Assembly (NCBI GenBank): GCA_029204225.1 | Contig: CM055096.1 | Coordinates: 72,357,349 to 72,421,348, forward strand | Direction of reading: 5' to 3' | DNA: 64,000 nucleotides | DNA from: Diphasiastrum complanatum | Taxonomy: Eukaryota > Streptophyta > Lycopodiopsida > Lycopodiales > Lycopodiaceae | Part shown: positions 24,009 to 36,339 of the stretch, piece by piece | How positions within the stretch are numbered: the stretch's first letter is position 1 | Layout of the letters: each line of letters starts with the position of its first letter | The notes under the pieces: model-generated | Seen by the model: only the letters and a program-made list of their open reading frames with translations | Databases searched by the model: none | What the model was told of the DNA's origin: nothing | Translations under genes and position numbers: made by a program

Positions 24009-24843
24009 AACATGCTCTCTAAATTTGATTTCATGAATTACAAGCTTGTACATTCTCCTATGGATCCAAGTCTTAAACTATCAAACGAGCAAGGCCCTCA
24101 AACCAAGGAGGAGAAGGATGAAATGGAGGGATATATATATTAGTCAATTATCAGATCTCTTATATATGCAATGATCTCCACCAGGTCAGAACTTGCATAT
24201 GTTGTCAGAGATTTGGGCTAATACATGGTGAATAATGTAATATTATGTTCGAAGGACGATTCGACGATCAGATACGTTCGAGCTACTATCAACCCCTGCA
24301 TTTTCTATGGAGAGATTGATCCATCTGACATCCATATATTACATGGATTTATAGATGCAAATTTGGCAGGCAAAATCAACACAAGAAAATCCACTTATGG
24401 GATTTGTCTTCTTGCTCAATAATGTCCCAATATCTTGGAATAGTTAAAAGCAGACCTCCATTGTAATGTCTTTGACAGAGTCTGAATACATTGTAGCTTC
24501 GCATGGTACTAAAGAGGCAATCTAGTTGAGAAACTTATTGTCTAACATTGGCCTCAGACAATTTGCTCCAACAATTATTCATTGTGCGATAATCAAAGTG
24601 CTATTGCATTGTCGATCAATCCTAGATTTCACTCTTGGAGCAAGCACATTGAAATCAAGTATCACTACATCAGGGGCAAAATTCTCAACAAGGAGGTAAG
24701 TTTGAAATTTTGTAGAGTATGTATATGACAACTGACATATATACAAAAGGATTAAATCAGGAGACACACAAGAGTTTTTGTTCAATCTTGAATTTGACAA
24801 TCAAGGCATTCAAGGATCTAGATTAAGAGGGGGGCAGGGGGGT
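24009..24843 (+). pseudogene. Ty1/copia 3' pol fragment, sister of copy 3
   Basis: Begins inside RT at the equivalent of 6262 (AACATGCTCTCTAAATTTG) and follows the same sequence. It adds the RNase H part that copy 3 has lost (24,250-24,610): FIDANLAGKINTRKSTYGI, then CDNQSAIALSINPRFHSWS and HIEIKYHYIRGKILNKEV. Stops and frameshifts are frequent. It ends in a G-rich polypurine-like tract (24,825-24,850). Confidence 0.8.
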
Positions 24844-25408
24844 TGGGTGGTGGATTCATATTCTCTCTCTCCCTAATTCTACAGCTAATCCAAATCCTTT
24901 CATTTGTTGTATGTAGATATCTCTATTGTCGCACAATATGCAAAACTACACGAGTTATCGAACAGTCTATAGAAATACACAAAAATCGCAAACATGTGTC
25001 TGCTCGACAAAACCTACTCGAATCGACAATTGTCGAGCCTACTCTAATCGTCGAATCATCCTTTGAACCTATTGTCGAAGTTATTATCGAGTCAACTATC
25101 AACTATCGATTCGATTGTCGACTGTTGATTTGACTATTTACTTTTACAACCCCGTGATTTCTATAGGATTTCTAACATAATCAGATTCTTGAGAGCAATG
25201 GCTAACAACAAAATGTAGTGCCTTAATCTATCTTGTAAATGTATTAGTTTAGCATTCTTTTGATTGTACAACTACCATTCATGTATAAATAATCGATAGC
25301 GCATCAATGAATTATATAATGAGTTAGTCAATCAATCAATCAAGAATCAACAAATCTATACACAGAAAAGATTGCAATACTCTCTCTCTCTCTCTCTCTC
25401 TCTCTAAC
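24844..25408 (+). repeat. LTR-like segment, sister of 6776-7293, ending in (TC)n
   Basis: Same order of landmarks as the copy at 6776-7293, ending in TC repeats (25,378-25,405). Shortly after, TTGTATCAGAGAG (25,423-25,435) resembles a methionine-tRNA primer-binding site with two mismatches. This segment might therefore have been a 5' LTR of another, lost element. That reading is weak because the following sequence holds a copia on the opposite strand. Confidence 0.55.
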
Positions 25409-25779
25409 TTCCATAGTATTGTATCAGAGAGATCACACATCTGACTGCATTTAGACATGTACACATTTTTGACTTGATGAATTTATTCCATGACACTAAG
25501 TATTGTCATGTGGTGTCGTTTGCATTATTTTCTGTTTTTGTCTGAGTGAATTTTGTAGATAGATAATTCATAGATTGGATTGCTTTAATGACCAATAGTA
25601 TATGGTGATAGTCTTGCTCCTGATTTGACTTGATACCACACTTCCACAGTTGAATTATTTTGTGCATGTCTGTGGAATTGATTGTTCGAATCCTCGCGAC
25701 TTCAAAGCTTGGAATAAGTAGAGTTGCCATCGAATTGTCGATGACAACTGGAATTCAATGGACATAGTTCATGTACCGA

Positions 25780-27330
25780 GGAATTCATCCATCTCATTCG
25801 AATTCCCAACATCTTGCAATCTGATTTCCATAAACACATGATTCACATATCATCTTTGATTGATCATCCAATGCAGAAACCGTGTTACCATTCCCAATTT
25901 ATTCATCAAATTGAAACTTCCAAAGTTCATATGACCAAACTTTTTGTGTCACAAGTCGGTTTGCAACGGAATGGATGAGAGAAGTCCATGTTGTCCGTTG
26001 ATTGTAGCTTCAACATGTATAGCTTTGTCTTGGACTCCCTAATTTAATTGGCAATAATCTTGTACTTCTAATTCACATCCTTTATGAAGCATAGATCTTG
26101 CACAAATTCTACTTTCGATTTTTGATCGGCGATCACACCTAATGAAAGTAGGTGTGAAAAATGCAAAAATAAGCTTGGTAGAGGCCAAAAATCTTGTATA
26201 TAGATAAACACACATGTGTGGAGCTTGTTCCCACGTGTGAAAATAGTGTACTTGTCATGTACCATAATCATATAGGTTGTACATATGATTTAATTCAAGT
26301 TCTAGTGGCTAAAAAGGCCAAAAACTAGTTTTCTAGACATATGACACATGGCATCAATCTATTGCTTGCATGTGCTACATCCTTTGGTTAGGTGTCACAT
26401 ACCATGTGTAGAGGACAGCTCACATGTGTGGAATAAGCTGAAGTAGACGAATTTTGACTTCTAGAAGATTTTCAAGTAGATCTCCATATAGAAGGAAAAT
26501 GGACCAAAAGTGCTCAAAATAGAAGGTTTTGTCCAAGTGTCAGTTTTGCATGATGAATCATCATATGACAAAGCACCTTCACACATGTGGGATCAGAGGG
26601 ATGATCAGTACCACGAGATCCCACTTATTGTATATATACAGCCACATTTGGCCATAATCATTGTGAGACACCAATCTTGGTTTTGGAAGCAATTTTGAGT
26701 GATTCTCTCCATTTGTCTACATTTGTTTTGATTGTTTTGAGGTTCTATCAATGTGTACTTGATTTTCAGGTTGGAGTCCGTACTCAGACAATGTTTCACA
26801 TGTGTTAAACCATAAAGTACACTTACCTTCAATTAATGATTGTTCTTGTTAGGATTTTGTGTCTAGAATTGATCTAGATTGATCTTAATCTGAAGTAGAT
26901 TGATGGATCAAGTAATCTGACAACCAATCCCTCTTGAGGATCAGATTAGGATCCACTCTTGGTCCTTTTTGTACTTTTTGCACAGTAGGTTCTTCTTAAT
27001 AAGACCTGGTGCATAAAGTACCTCCTTGATGTTCCTACTACTTCTACTAGGTAGTTGGATGGAAACCATGTGAATCTCTCTAATCTTGCACACTTCTCCA
27101 TTTTCTTGTGAAATAAACGTCTCATTGTCGAGATCTTTTAGATGGTTGAACCTGTTTTGATTGCCATTCATGTGTCTAGTGGCTCCAAAATTAATATACC
27201 ATGTGTGATCTTCTTGATCTAATGATAATACTGCAATGAAGATGCTCAAATCTTCAATCTCTTATTCTTTGACAAGATGACCAGCTTGCTTGAGCTTTTT
27301 TAAGAAGGTTCAAATAGAGGACATGCTACA
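25780..27330 (-). pseudogene. Ty1/copia copy 4: protease and GAG-pre-integrase remnants
   Basis: Minus-strand remnants. Bases 26,941-27,249 encode the protease start. The active site reads WYINFGATRHMNG where the family has DSGA, followed by KEVLYAPGLIKKNLL. The protease end (SKVEFVQDLCFIKDVN) is at 26,068-26,120. The pre-integrase domain (KKFGHMNFGSFNLMNKLGMV, then CVYG) is at about 25,800-25,975. Between the two protease halves, about 26,135-26,985 is foreign sequence with no coding signal, so something inserted there. The integrase core and RT are missing. The loss of the catalytic Asp shows the copy is old. Confidence 0.7.
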
Positions 27331-30300
27331 AATCCTCCGAAGAGCCTGGGCACATGGAGCCACATAGTTATTGAATCTAAGCATTTAGTTTCATATTGAA
27401 TCTAACATTGAGGCCATCACTTTGGACAAGCAATTTCCATTGCAAGTCTCATGTGACATCCTAGCATCATGACTGAAACTTGGAGTTGATGCTCAATTTA
27501 CACTACATGAAAAGTAGTCCAAAAGAGTTTACAGAGCACTTGATTATAATGGAGCTAGTGTCATAACTCCTTGCTAGTTCTTATATCATTGTAGGTTTTT
27601 TTTCCCCCCCATCCATAGTAGACATTGTCGTTCCAACATCTCCACTTCGCATTTGTTTTACATTTTGTCTAGACTTCTATTTTTCTTCAAAGGTGAAATA
27701 AATGGCCTCATGTGCACAAGGTTAGAACTTGCACCATTGTCTTCTACCTATAAGGTTAGTGCAGCCATTGAACAAGCTCAAACCCATTCCATTTGCTTGC
27801 ACTTTCCAAAGTTGGAATTCCAATCCATGTAGTAAAGATGAATAATGGAAAATCAAAGTTGGATAAAAGCAATCAACTCCCTATTGTTGCTCTTCCTTTT
27901 ATTGATAGAAGCAACATATCTATAAATTTCAACTCCTTTTTGTAGTAGAAGATCCTCTTGATGGGCGTACGTGTAGGGATTTATGTCATTGGTATATCAA
28001 CAACACTGAATTCATTCATTCTTGCAATGTCGGAAGGCTTCAATGACATACACACTTCTATTTTGAAGAGATGTCATTCCAATGAGTTTTATACATCTCC
28101 TTTAGTAAACCCTACTCTAACACGCTCTTATGAATTGAGTATACTTACTTATCTGACATGCTTGTATAGATTTCCTTTACGCTCGTCTAAATTATTCAAA
28201 AGTTTTAGGTCATAACCATTAATAAGTCTACATCCATAGAGAGATATTAGTCCACATCATGAGGAACATAGAATTGAAATTGAAAACATAGAAAAAGTTC
28301 AAAAAAACCTTTCACATTGGTAGGTACCAAGAATTAACTTTTCTTGCCAAATTTAGTAATGTGATATGCTTGCTTCATAAATTCCATGTATGTTATGTGT
28401 CTGTACATATGATGCCAACACCACACCATCCAATGCATTCGTAGTCCTACTTATTTGTGCTTTCAAAAATCATTTTTTCTTTTATGATTGGAATGGTATG
28501 ACGGTCTCCTAATTCACGTGTGGTACATATCTTCTAGTTTTAATCCACATGGCCGTCTTTTCTTCCCCATCCACATCATACTAAAAAATCTCTTATCAAA
28601 CATATAATAACATTCACATCATAGTACAATCCTCTAGCCATCATTTGATGAACAACAAAATTTTCACCAATGGATTGCCACCTAGTGACTCTTCATCGAA
28701 AGATAGCTTCTAGGTCAAGATTTTTAGGGACCTCAAGACATATGTGTCTCTAATACAAAGATGCCCATTTAGCCGTCCATGAAACACACCCCTTTTCATA
28801 GTTTTGAAAAGAAAATAAAACTAATTTAATAAAACCCCCATCCCCGCCCCTTTTAAATCAGCTCTCCTTCCCTTGCACTTAGCGAACTTCCTCTCGAGTT
28901 GCAGGTAGTGATCGTCTAGAACAACAGTCACTACTTGCTCGAGCTGGAACCGACAAGCTGCTCATTGTCCTATTAGAGGTCACATGCAAGCAATCATTTG
29001 TCCATCGACTAGTCACTTTGCAAGGATATTCAAATCTTGATGAAATCCATGGTTTGGCTCCTCACTTAAGAATTTTAGGGCCCCAACTTTGCAAGATACT
29101 TTTCACCAATTTTTAGCCTCCACTTGTGTGCTTCCATCAATAATTCCTCCTAACTTTGGATTTGATACCACTATAAGTCCTCTTCCAAGGATCAAACTAT
29201 GATGTTGATACCAGGGAAACAAAAATGAATGAATGGTGGATGAAACCAACCCAATCAAACCTAGATCAATCTAATTTGACCCCCCGAGCTATGGAACACT
29301 AGCAATGGCTCAACACGTACGAGAGATGCCAATCCAGTAGCATGTAGCTACTACTCCCCAATCAAGCCCCTTATCAAAGAAGGCCTATGGGTATACTTAT
29401 AGCCTCCAAGGCTCCTCCTCAACTAGGAGTATATTGTGACACCTCAACAGCCTAACTGGCCACATCAACCACTCACCCTATGAGTCATTGCTAGCACCAT
29501 GCAAATCCACCATAACGAGTTTTAGGTCTCAACCAATTAATTATGATTTATTATCATGAGGGCCCCAACCTCTCATAATTACAATTTATACCCAGGTTGA
29601 GCTAGGCCCACAGACCTCCTTACGAGATATGGATCCAAGGTTAGCCAATTTGTGGGCATGACAAATATGACATGCAATCATTCTTGACACTAGTTTCAAT
29701 TCGTCCTAGGATGTTTACAAATTGGCGACAATTGAGATTGCTTGGCCTCTTTTTCTTGCAGCCCACTTATAAGCCTTGGCAATTGAGATGACACATATAT
29801 GCCACATAGGTGTAAAATGGATTCTTGCAACCTAAGTGGTGAGTTGATTGATTCTTATTTCCCTCTCCTTGAGATTAGGAGTGCGGTTTCTTGCTTGGAG
29901 GAAGATCAACTAGTTACGGCATACCGGGCCTCTCAATGGAATCCAATTCATCCTTCATCACCGCTTGTCGAATCTTTTGCCTCTCAAAGGATAATGGCTC
30001 AAGCCCTCACTTACCCTAGATAAATCCATGCCATATGAGTATACTACCAACCCAAGTAAATCCATCTCATTACATGAACATGAATCTAGGTGACAATTAT
30101 GACAAAGGTCAACCATTGTGAAATATTGGTGATCACCACCTCCTTTCCTTGAAGTCCCAAAACATTGTTAAAAAAATGACCTACAAGAGGAGAATCCAAT
30201 GCTCAAGAAAAAATGACAAATTCCATTAATCAATAGACAGATTTCAAATTTGATTTGCCAATATTTCAAGTAGCAAGAAAACAATCCTCCAAAATTAAAA

Positions 30301-30479
30301 GGATTTAGCTTTTCGAAGTCAAATTTACCTATGCTATTCTCATAACGTAATGGATACCTCATGCATATTATGCCCATTTTTCGATAAATTAAAAAGCAGA
30401 AAATATGTGTTATTTTCAAATGCAGATTCTGTACTTTTTTTTTGCATGTATGTGCCTGTCCGTACGGATTCCGTACGAC
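27331..30479. other. Long stretch without recognisable genes
   Basis: AT-rich DNA with only short open frames and no conserved protein block that I can identify. A TGGTATCAAATCC-like match on the minus strand near 29,154-29,166 may be the remains of a primer-binding site, but no LTR pair supports it. The end of the stretch lies upstream of the Rsm22-like gene. Confidence 0.5.
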
Positions 30480-30491
30480 TGCCACGTGGCA
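30480..30491. promoter_or_regulatory. G-box palindrome upstream of the Rsm22-like gene
   Basis: TGCCACGTGGCA is a perfect 12 bp palindrome with a CACGTG core, about 390 bp before the predicted start codon. From general knowledge bZIP and bHLH factors bind such sites in plant promoters. A second palindromic pair (CGTACGGATTCCGTACG) lies just upstream. Function here is inference. Confidence 0.4.
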
Positions 30492-30581
30492 CATTTGTGT
30501 TGGTTAGTCAAAGTCAAACCTGTCTATTATGCTTCGTAATGTACTTCTAAAAAAATTTCGGGTATCGATTACGCAATGGAA

Positions 30582-30672
30582 GGAGCCGGGCAAAGGCCAT
30601 TCTCCTCGGTAAGGATTTCTAAATTATTTTTTTGGGAAAGCCGAACCGAGGAGAATGGCCTCTGCCAGCTCC
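30582..30672. repeat. Short hairpin in the 5' region of the Rsm22-like gene
   Basis: The arms 30,595-30,610 and 30,645-30,660 pair perfectly over 16 bp (GGCCATTCTCCTCGGT against its complement). Imperfect pairing extends to 30,582 and 30,672 around a 34 nt AT-rich loop. It could be a miRNA-like precursor or a small foldback repeat. I do not recognise it. Confidence 0.55.
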
Positions 30673-30876
30673 TACCATAATACAAAAAGAACATTAGAGA
30701 GTGGAAGCATCTTGTATAGTTTCTCTTGGTACATATACCACTCAAGGGTTTTGGGTTTAAGGGTTTTGCAATGCTTGATCAAATATGTTTGCTAGCCGCT
30801 GAAATTCTATGCTCTTGAAGAAATGGACTTGTAAGAACGTAGCAGCGGTTGTTGGTGGAAGGAGAGGAGCAAAGAG

Positions 30877-31006
30877 ATGGCTGCTAAAGTTGGTGAATTG
30901 GGAAGGAGGAGATTGGGCTTCTCACTGGCTGCTGTGGCGCGACAGACATCAGCCCATGTTCGTTTTCCCCCAGATCTTAAGTCACGCATCGACGAGTTCC
31001 TGAAGG
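30877..31006 (+). CDS. Rsm22/METTL17-like gene, exon 1 (presequence and start of the protein)
   Basis: The ATG at 30,877 is the first in its frame after a TAA at 30,832. Forty-three codons follow. The first ~28 residues are rich in Arg, Ala and Ser with one Glu (MAAKVGELGRRRLGFSLAAV), which looks like a mitochondrial targeting peptide. Then comes HVRFPPDLKSRIDEFLK, resembling the P-x2-L-[KR]-x2-I-x2-[FY]-L block I recall before the methyltransferase domain in plant Rsm22-family proteins. The exon ends at 31,006 in GG/GTAATT with one extra base. Exon 2 (62,419) starts with the two bases needed to complete an Asp codon. Assignment to the downstream gene rests on phase and this block, so RNA evidence is needed. 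Confidence 0.7.
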
Positions 31007-32779
31007 GTAATTTTATATGGACCAAACGCTTGCTCTCGTTTTTCAATTTTTGAAGGATTTGAGGCTGTGCGATTATAAGTCTTGGGTTGGAACGGCTCTT
31101 GTTAAATGTTTAGGCATTCTCTTTTGGACTTTTGGCATAAAGCAACGAGTGTTCGAATTCGTGATGCATTAAGTAGTTTTAATGCACCTGCCCTTACGTT
31201 GATTTTCTTTATGCTCATGTAGAAGTGAAACTATTTTCGTAGCTACTTTATAGCTCATTGACTTAGAAACGGTACACCATGTAGACTCTGAATTACTTAC
31301 TCACAAGTCCAATTGTGTAGGTTGATTCAGTGTAGCTCCAAATTGTGATTCCTTGGATTTTGAACTGATTAGCATTTCAATCGAGATTCTGACAAGTCCA
31401 ATTCCTTTTTTTCCCAAAGTTTGATGTTTTAGGCCTTTCTTGAATCGTTTTGCAATAGCTCGACTGAGGAATAATTGAATTGATCGAATCTCCTTGATTG
31501 GAATCTCCTGGGAACATTGGGATCAACGTAGGTAGGTTAAGGAGAGTTTAGAGTAAAGTCATCCTTATGATTTCATGAAAAAGGGAACGTTCATGATATA
31601 ATGACAGTCTCCTCGTTGACTTCCGGATAATTGCATTTTGGAGAATATGCCCTGCAATGTTGCATTCTGGACTTACATTGGTAAGGTCCAGGCAGCGCTT
31701 CTCAAAGCTGCATTTTTGCTCGTGACTTCTTTTTGTGCAATTTCATTTATTTTGACTAACTACGTCTTAAAGGCTCAAAATTTTGCATTGGATTGGTCAG
31801 TTTCTTGTATGCTTCGTCTTCTGTATGAAATTTTTGGAGACACTACTCATATCAGTTTCCCATGCAGATAGCTTGGGATAACTTCCAGGAGTCGGTTACA
31901 TTGCTACTCATGTGCTGAACCCTCTTTGGCTTAACAATCACAAATGTTAATGTTGTAGATCATCAATGCTTATTTTGAGGGAGTGGTAAAGGCACAATTA
32001 AGCTTATTTTGGAAGATTGCACTATGAAGGGACATTTTCTATGGCTTTGTCTTGAAAAGGGTTGCTTGGAGTGCTTAGATTTAGTAGTAGAAGTCCCTGA
32101 ACTAGAGCTGTTTGCTTCCACACTTTGGGCTAGTAGCCATGGAGGGATTCATAGCTGCCTTAAGAGATGAAGTGCTTTGGAAGTTATTTATGTGGGTTTT
32201 TGGTGGGAAAACGCGTTTTTGTTTCCTCGGAACCTAAAATGAGACGAGGAAACATTTTGAGAAATACCATTCCCTAGAATGACGCTTGCTACACATGTTG
32301 TACCTAGGTATCAAGTACCTTCTTTTGGACGTGAGGTTGAATGTGATTGGAAAAGTGCTCCTTTTGCTCCTTCCATCGTGCACTTTGTTTCTCTCGCAAG
32401 GCCCAAATTCTTTCACTATTTGGTGCATTCCGTTTCTATTCTTTGTGAATCTAGAAAGCCCTATAATTTGCAAGTTTTGAAATTTTTATGTTTCTTAGCC
32501 TTGTTCAATGCTTTCACTTCCTTGCAAGTCTTTTTAGTATGTCTCGTTGTTGTATTGGTTTCTTGCTAGCATTTCCCTTCTTTGAACACGTGTAAATAGT
32601 AGAAAAGCTGTTTTTCCCGCTTCTTTGCTCAAAGGTTTTGAAACCAAAAGTTAGGTTCTCTACCAAGTGTTAGAAATATGAAATGTAATGCTAAGTTTGC
32701 TGGTTAATCACAAGTGTAACCAAGGATAATATGTGAAGCAGGTCTAAGTGCCTTATGTAGTCTAAGTTGATAAGAGCTG

Positions 32780-32783
<4 letters not shown>

Positions 32784-32816
<33 letters not shown>
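32784..32816. repeat. (TC)n microsatellite at the 5' edge of LINE-1
   Basis: About 16 TC units directly precede the first LINE-1 sequence. A TC tract also follows the LINE-1 3' end at 53,552-53,568. Confidence 0.9.
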
Positions 32817-32818
<2 letters not shown>

Positions 32819-32969
32819 TGCCACCTCTCCTGCCGACTCCATCGCTGCTGCCTCTTCTTCCTCCGACTCCTCACAACCTCTGTCCCCTTCTTTCACTAAA
32901 TCTAAATTTGACTCTATCTGTCTCTCCTCTCAGGAACCCTACACACCTACCAAATCAGTTGAATCCTAC

Positions 32970-33480
32970 ATGGCTGCCAACATCAACGTGTTCTTACAAG
33001 ATTTTATGATGAAGCTGGAACTGTCCCATCTTCGGGAAGACAATACGAAATTGCGGACATAAGTAGACATGCTGAGACGAGAGCTCGGTGCACAACTGAT
33101 TCTCGCTACACAAAATCGTCGATCGAACAACAAAAGGAGCTGGAAGCTAAAATCGAATAACAAAAGTCCTCGGTTATCTCAGCTACTCTTATGGAAGAAA
33201 GGCTATGTGAAAGCAAAGCTCTCATCATTATAGTACACGGTGTTGTGGACACTCAAAATGCTATAGAGGAGGCAAAACGTTTTCTTGACACCACACTCGA
33301 CCACCATAGTGAAGGGATGGATACAGCATGGCGCACGAAAAAAGACAATACCACCTTGATTATTTGTTCTACTTCAGCCGCCAGCCGTAGGGATGCTTTG
33401 AGGCCCAAACTAAAGGGCACTCGATTCATAGACGACGACCTTACTTACATACAAGTGGCAAAAAGACGTCAAGCTTTCTA
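32970..33480 (+). pseudogene. LINE-1 ORF1-like region
   Basis: Broken frames whose last part (33,191-33,480) matches the C-terminal region of the LINE-2 ORF1: ALIIIVHGVVDTQNAIEEAK, FLDTTLDHHSEGMDTAWR, then FIDDDLTYIQVAKRRQAF. In L1-type elements ORF1 is an RNA-binding protein of the element particle. Stops separate it from the N-terminal part. Confidence 0.65.
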
Positions 33481-33635
33481 GTAAGCCAAGACATAAGGAC
33501 GGAGCGTGATTTACCGAGATGGCCAGATTCATTACCTCGACAATACTCCTAGCAGCTCTTGCCAATAGGAAATTGGGGTCCTCGGGCACAAGTGCATCCC
33601 GGGGCCCCATTCACATCGGTTACATATTGGGGTTT

Positions 33636-34400
33636 GGAATTGTAACGGTATACACTCATCTTCCACTGCTGGAGACTTTATCGATTTTATTATAGGGAGA
33701 GACATTCTATTCTTTATGGAGACACATGAGAGCCCGGGGTCAGAGGACTGCCTACATTTTCAAAATATAGATGGGACTCAGTATATAGGTCAGAGATGAG
33801 AGCCATGAGTGGCAGAGGTTCAGGTGGAGTTGCATGCTTATATCGAGAGACATTACATCCAGTTATGGAGTTCATCATACATGATGAACATGCACGTTAT
33901 ATTTGGGTTTGCCTTTTAGGATGTGACATTGGCTTGGACATGGAGCTCTTCATTGCAACTTGCTACTTCCCCCCAAATTCCTCTTCCTTTGTGGAGGGCA
34001 TTGGTTCTCCACATGTTGATTTGTCTGCAGACATTATCAGGTTTGCTAACCGAGGGTATGTTCTTCTCAGTGGCGACTTTAACTCTAGAACCGCCGTGCG
34101 ATAGGTTGACTTTCATGATGTTGCTGATCAGTTACGTATACGGGCCATTGATTGTGAAGATATGGGAGTTACCAGGACTTCAGCCGATTTACATGGACCT
34201 ATCACTGGATATGAAGAGTATTTGTTAGAACTTGGTGAAGCCCATGAATTAGCCATCTACAATGGCCTAGCTTGTTGGCTTGATTCGAGCAACTACACGT
34301 GCCATCCCCACAGTGGCGGACACAGTGTTGTCGACTACCTCATGGGGTCACCATCCCTTATCCCATTGATATCACACTTCTAGATTCTCCCTGCCACTCT
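33636..34400 (+). pseudogene. LINE-1 AP endonuclease domain
   Basis: Endonuclease blocks include SGRGSGGVACLYRETLHP, EHARYIWVCLLG and the catalytic LLSGDFNSRT (about 34,060-34,090). A frameshift follows, then LGEAHELAIYNGLA and HPHSGGHSVVDYLMGSP. A stop at 34,381 cuts the domain just before LSDHS. The endonuclease would nick the target DNA for target-primed reverse transcription. Confidence 0.8.
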
Positions 34401-34975
34401 CTCTGACCACTCTTTCATGTCTTTCCATCTTGGTTCTATACTACCCTCACCACCTCCCTCTCACTCTTCCATTGCCGTGCACCTAGATATACTTTCACAC
34501 ATATCCAGAAATACCAAGAGGCCCTTATTTCCTTACTAAACCACTTTCCCCATGATAGCCCATTGGAAACACAAGCTGACTTTCTCACCACATCACTTCA
34601 TACGACTGCTTCATTGCCTTTCCCTTCAAAACCTTATTGATATCCTTCTAGCTCCTCTTGTCCCATTTGACCTCCTTGGTTTGATGATGAGTGTCGCTCC
34701 TTATACCTCTGTGCTGCCCATGCACGTCTATATGACCCACTTACTCTTCGTACTACTCGTAATCTCCATCATACACTTCGCTGCAAAAAGCGTGCCTTCG
34801 AAGAACGTGAAGGGAGACGCCTTATTGATGCCCTATATAGTTCTTCCATAGGTGCCTTTTGGCGCGCGTTCATTCCTTGTGGTCCGCCTCCCCTCATTGA
34901 GGACTTACATACATGGACCACATACGCCACCTCACTCTACACTAGTATACCTACTGATTCACCCATCTTCCCACG

Positions 34976-35813
34976 CCCATGTGAATTCACCTTCTTTACT
35001 CCCGACATGATCCTCGATGCCATCAAGAGATTGAAAACCCGTCGTACCAACAATATTGAGGGCCTTGATTTAGAATTGTTGATCCATGTTGCTGTCCCAC
35101 TCTCTCCCATCTTAGCCAACCGTGCTGTTGTCCCATCTTCCTGGTGTACTAACATTATCCATCCGATCCATAAAAAAGGTGACCCCACGAATCCTGGTAA
35201 TTACCGTACTATCATGATTGGGCACATTATTGCGAAGCTGTATGGCACTATTCTTGATGAGCCAATCATTGACAACCTTAGGTTTCTCTATACATTTCTC
35301 CCTCAAAGGTTCAAGTTCAAATCTTCACTCTTTGAACTATCATCGAGGAGGCTAGACATAGGAGACAGAGGGTTTACTAATGTTTCATGGACTTTTGGAA
35401 TGCCTTTGCTTTTCATGTTCCCTTCTTATCCAAATTTCTCCACTGATACCGTCTTGGCAGTGATGGCACTTTATGAGCGAGTCTTGGGTTGCTTTCGGAG
35501 TGATATCGACATCTCAAACCATGTATGGAGCACCATTGGGGTGAAGCAGGGTTGCTCCTTCTCCCCCACACTCTTCGGGTTGTATATTGATGAGCTTGAG
35601 AGAGTCATTGAGCAGTGTGGTGATACAGGTTGCAAGCTTGGTGACATTTTGATTACCATCCTTCTTTATGCAGATGATGTGGTTCTAGTCTCTTTGACTA
35701 GAGAGGGCCTACAGAGACAGCTAGATAGTCGTCATGCTTTTTGTACTGGATGGGGTTTGAGGGGTCAACATTGCAAAGACCAAGGTTATGGTCTTCAACA
35801 CATCCAGGGCGTT
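34976..35813 (+). pseudogene. LINE-1 reverse transcriptase, 5' part
   Basis: Contains IHPIHKKGDPTNPGNYRTIM (RT motif region), STIGVKQGCSFSPTLFGLYI and the catalytic ILLYADDVVLVS (about 35,660-35,690). Around 35,280-35,440 the expected RT motifs (AGFRPGYTTSDH and DFRKAFDYV in LINE-2) are replaced by unrelated sequence. Ends where the LTR element inserted, after VMVFNTSRAF. Confidence 0.8.
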
Positions 35814-36326
35814 TGTTACGACCATATTCAGCTAAGGACATGGACTAGTCCTAATATGGTAGACCGGCCCTCCGGTGTTCGAGATTATTGGTCACGCCGA
35901 GATTTAATTCCATGTCGAGGCCTGTTTGTGACTAATAACCTTGAGAGGACCCTGACTGTTACGTCCATGTCCAGTATGTGGGATTTGGAATAATTCTTGA
36001 CATGGATAGCCGGTCACTCCAGTGTATAAGGTTATTAGTAGATACAAGTAGGAGGACTGCATGAAGAGAGGTAACCTATTTATAGTTGACCTGCATGGGG
36101 ATTTCTTTTTATATGCACATGAATCTACTCTCTATATATTTGGGTAGGGATTCTCCCGTCGACAACTTGGGTTTAGGTTACCATCTTCTTCTCTTGCTTT
36201 CACATGGCATGGCTTGGGGGCTAGATCCAGTTTTGCTCTAGGTTTGGTTGGGTGGTTTGGCTCCATAGTGTCTCCTGTTGTGTTCTCTTATCCTCATCTT
36301 AGGGGTATGCCCTAGTGGTCTTTACA
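35814..36326 (+). repeat. 5' LTR of the nested LTR element
   Basis: 513 bp direct repeat of 51,577-52,020. Shared blocks include AGACCGGCCCTCCGGTGTTC, TCGAGGCCTGTTTGTGACTA and CTTGGGTTTAGGTTACCA. The 3' copy is about 70 bp shorter through small deletions. Confidence 0.88.
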
Positions 36327-36339
36327 TTGGTATTAGAGC

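Noticed and set aside
29154-29166. Minus-strand TGGTATCAAATCC as a primer-binding site
   Set aside because: Only the first eight bases match the usual site, and no LTR pair is found around it.
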